Positions 6,071 through 7,256 of a stretch of DNA of 7,256 nucleotides are shown in pieces. How positions within the stretch are numbered: position 1 is the stretch's first letter; the number at the start of each line of letters is the position of its first letter. Position numbers and translations under genes: made by a program. The notes beneath the pieces are model-generated. The model saw only the letters and a program-made list of their open reading frames with translations. It had not been told where the DNA came from and did no database searches. The stretch spans positions 1 to 7,256 of the forward strand of contig WTCC01000339.1 of assembly GCA_013138755.1 (NCBI GenBank), in the 5' to 3' direction. This DNA is from Gammaproteobacteria bacterium (GTDB taxonomy: Bacteria; Pseudomonadota; Gammaproteobacteria; SZUA-229).

Positions 6071-7036
6071 ATGTTTCGAATACGCTTTCATGGGCGAGGT
6101 GGTCAGGGCATGAAGACAGCGAGCCGGATACTCGGTACTGCTTTTTTCATGGAGGGCTACGAAGTACAGGATGCGCCACGTTATGGCGCCGAACGACGTG
6201 GTGCGCCTATCTTTGCCTATGTCAGGGCCGATAAATCACCGGTCAATGAACGCGGCATCATTAGTCATCCGGACCTGGTAGTAGTTTCTGATGACACACT
6301 GGTGGGTATGCCCGCTGCCGGTGTAATGCAGGGTATCGATCAACATACGGTGCTATTAATTAATAGTCATGAAAGCGCAGAAACCTGGTCTCAACGATTA
6401 AATACTCCAGCGACGGTTTTGATTCTTCCTGCCAGAGAAGATGCCAGAGAAGCTACTATCGACCGGGCAGAACTACCTTATATAGGCAGTAGTTGTGCAG
6501 CAGCTTCTGCGGCATTAAGCAATGTTATCTCACGTGATGTGCTTGCCAAAGCATTAACGGAAGAGCTGGAGCACCTGGGCAATGAAATCGTTAAGCAAAA
6601 CCTGGATATTGCTTTAACTGCTTTTGATGCCATGAGCCCGCATGTCGGTATCGTCAAACAAAGTTTCCTGCCATCAGCCACTGATTATAAAAAACCCGAA
6701 TGGATAAAGCTGCCATTTGAAAGTGCAGAGATTTCAGCGCCCGCGATTCATGCAGGCATCACCAGTGTTGAGGTGCGTACTGGCCTGTGGCGAACCATGC
6801 GTCCCATTATTAATTATGAAAAATGCAGTGGCTGCTGGTGGATATGCAGCACTTATTGCCCGGATGGTGCAATAAATGTAACTGCCGAAGGCTTGCCGGA
6901 GATTGATTACGACCATTGCAAAGGATGCCTGATATGTGTTGCACAATGTCCGCCTCATGCAATTGAGTCGATACCGGAACACATTGCTAAACAACAGGAA
7001 ATATCAGCAGCCAGCTTTTCAGGAGACAAGACATGA
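6071..7036 (+). CDS. 2-oxoacid:ferredoxin oxidoreductase, fused gamma and delta subunits
   Basis: Complete, 321 residues. The gamma domain (about 1-195) opens with RIRFHGRGGQG (3-13) and has DAPRYGAERRGAPIFAY (34-50) and the conserved stretch around HPDLVVVSDD (66-75). After a linker, a delta domain (about 240-300) carries two [4Fe-4S] motifs: C252, C255, C259 and C263, with unusual C-x2-C-x3-C-x3-C spacing, then the standard C283, C286, C289 and C293 followed by P. In this family gamma helps bind CoA and assemble the complex, and delta passes electrons from the alpha/beta thiamine pyrophosphate site to ferredoxin. The start is fixed by an in-frame TAA two codons upstream and a GAGGTAGG ribosome site. 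The stop overlaps the alpha start as ATGA, so the two are translationally coupled. Substrate cannot be read from this subunit. Confidence 0.94.
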   Translation: MFRIRFHGRGGQGMKTASRILGTAFFMEGYEVQDAPRYGAERRGAPIFAYVRADKSPVNERGIISHPDLVVVSDDTLVGMPAAGVMQGIDQHTVLLINSHESAETWSQRLNTPATVLILPAREDAREATIDRAELPYIGSSCAAASAALSNVISRDVLAKALTEELEHLGNEIVKQNLDIALTAFDAMSPHVGIVKQSFLPSATDYKKPEWIKLPFESAEISAPAIHAGITSVEVRTGLWRTMRPIINYEKCSGCWWICSTYCPDGAINVTAEGLPEIDYDHCKGCLICVAQCPPHAIESIPEHIAKQQEISAASFSGDKT

Positions 7037-7256
7037 CGCGTAAGTTATTAACCGGTAATAGTGCGGCGGCATGGGGCGCTCGACTGGCCGGAGTGGATTA
7101 TGTTCCTGCTTTTCCCATTACGCCACAAACGGGAATTATTGAAGACCTGTCCATATGGATTGATAAGGGTGAAATGGATGCACGTTTGGTGACCCTGGAG
7201 TCAGAGCATTCCATGATTACCGCTGCTGGCAGTGCGGCTTCTTCAGGTGTCCGCGT
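7033..7256 (+). CDS. 2-oxoacid:ferredoxin oxidoreductase alpha subunit, N-terminal part (cut by window edge)
   Basis: Only the first 74 codons are present, with the frame open to the end of the window. The ATG overlaps the stop of the gamma-delta gene by four bases (ATGA), with AGGAG 7 bases upstream. The start of a POR alpha subunit is clear: LLTGNSAAAWGARLAGVDYV (5-24), the substrate-site motif FPITPQTGIIEDL (27-39) and LESEHSMITAAGSAASSGVR (55-74). PITPQT and ESEHS are typical of pyruvate or branched-chain 2-oxoacid enzymes; 2-oxoglutarate enzymes usually have PITPS/A and a different second motif. The alpha subunit forms the catalytic core with beta, which should lie just beyond the window and carry the thiamine pyrophosphate motif. 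Confidence 0.92.
   Translation, partial: MTRKLLTGNSAAAWGARLAGVDYVPAFPITPQTGIIEDLSIWIDKGEMDARLVTLESEHSMITAAGSAASSGVR

Noticed and set aside
5863..6071. Frameshifted N-terminal extension of the gamma-delta subunit
   Set aside because: An in-frame TAA lies two codons before the ATG, and the protein already begins with the canonical RIRFHGRGGQG start of the gamma domain.
5944..6234. 96-codon plus-strand frame starting in the gap and overlapping the gamma-delta gene
   Set aside because: More than half of it is the out-of-frame shadow of the oxidoreductase gene. AGGA is 12 bases from its ATG, too far, and the first 42 residues match no family I recognise.

Overview
The window looks like chromosomal DNA of a gammaproteobacterium with moderate GC content and AT-rich gaps. 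The best taxonomic clue is the class I aldolase, which resembles enterobacterial FbaB along its whole length. Genus cannot be fixed from this sequence. No rRNA, tRNA, CRISPR array, insertion sequence or phage gene was seen.

Left half (2-4270, all minus strand, transcription running towards position 1): an FtsH-type membrane AAA+ zinc protease, class I fructose-bisphosphate aldolase FbaB, a ribosome hibernation factor of the HPF/RaiA family with a C-terminal cold-shock domain, and a two-CBS-domain protein. The theme is protein quality control, glycolysis/gluconeogenesis, ribosome protection and adenylate sensing, which fits survival under energy limitation. The gaps are 75, 206 and 31 bases.

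Centre (4271-4749): a 479-base divergent control region. It holds a weak promoter with an overlapping palindrome facing ftsH, a second dyad, an 8-codon ORF with a very good Shine-Dalgarno, and an FNR/Anr-like box spaced for class II activation of the rightward operon.

Right half (4750-7256, plus strand): a Glu/Leu/Phe/Val-family amino acid dehydrogenase with a TTG start, a fused gamma-delta subunit of a 2-oxoacid:ferredoxin oxidoreductase, and the first 74 codons of its alpha subunit, cut by the window edge. The dehydrogenase lacks both residues that hold the gamma-carboxylate in glutamate dehydrogenases. The alpha-subunit motifs are of pyruvate/branched-chain type, not 2-oxoglutarate type. 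Together they suggest that an amino acid other than glutamate is deaminated to a 2-oxoacid, then oxidised to acyl-CoA with reduction of ferredoxin, or the reverse.

The main hypothesis is that both halves share oxygen-responsive control. FNR-like boxes lie upstream of the dehydrogenase (9/10 match), fbaB (9/10) and, more weakly, the hibernation factor (8/10). This is inferred from sequence only. No wholly new system is evident. The best leads are the dehydrogenase/oxidoreductase pairing, the shared boxes, the unusual Cys spacing in one iron-sulfur motif, and the hibernation factor with a cold-shock domain.
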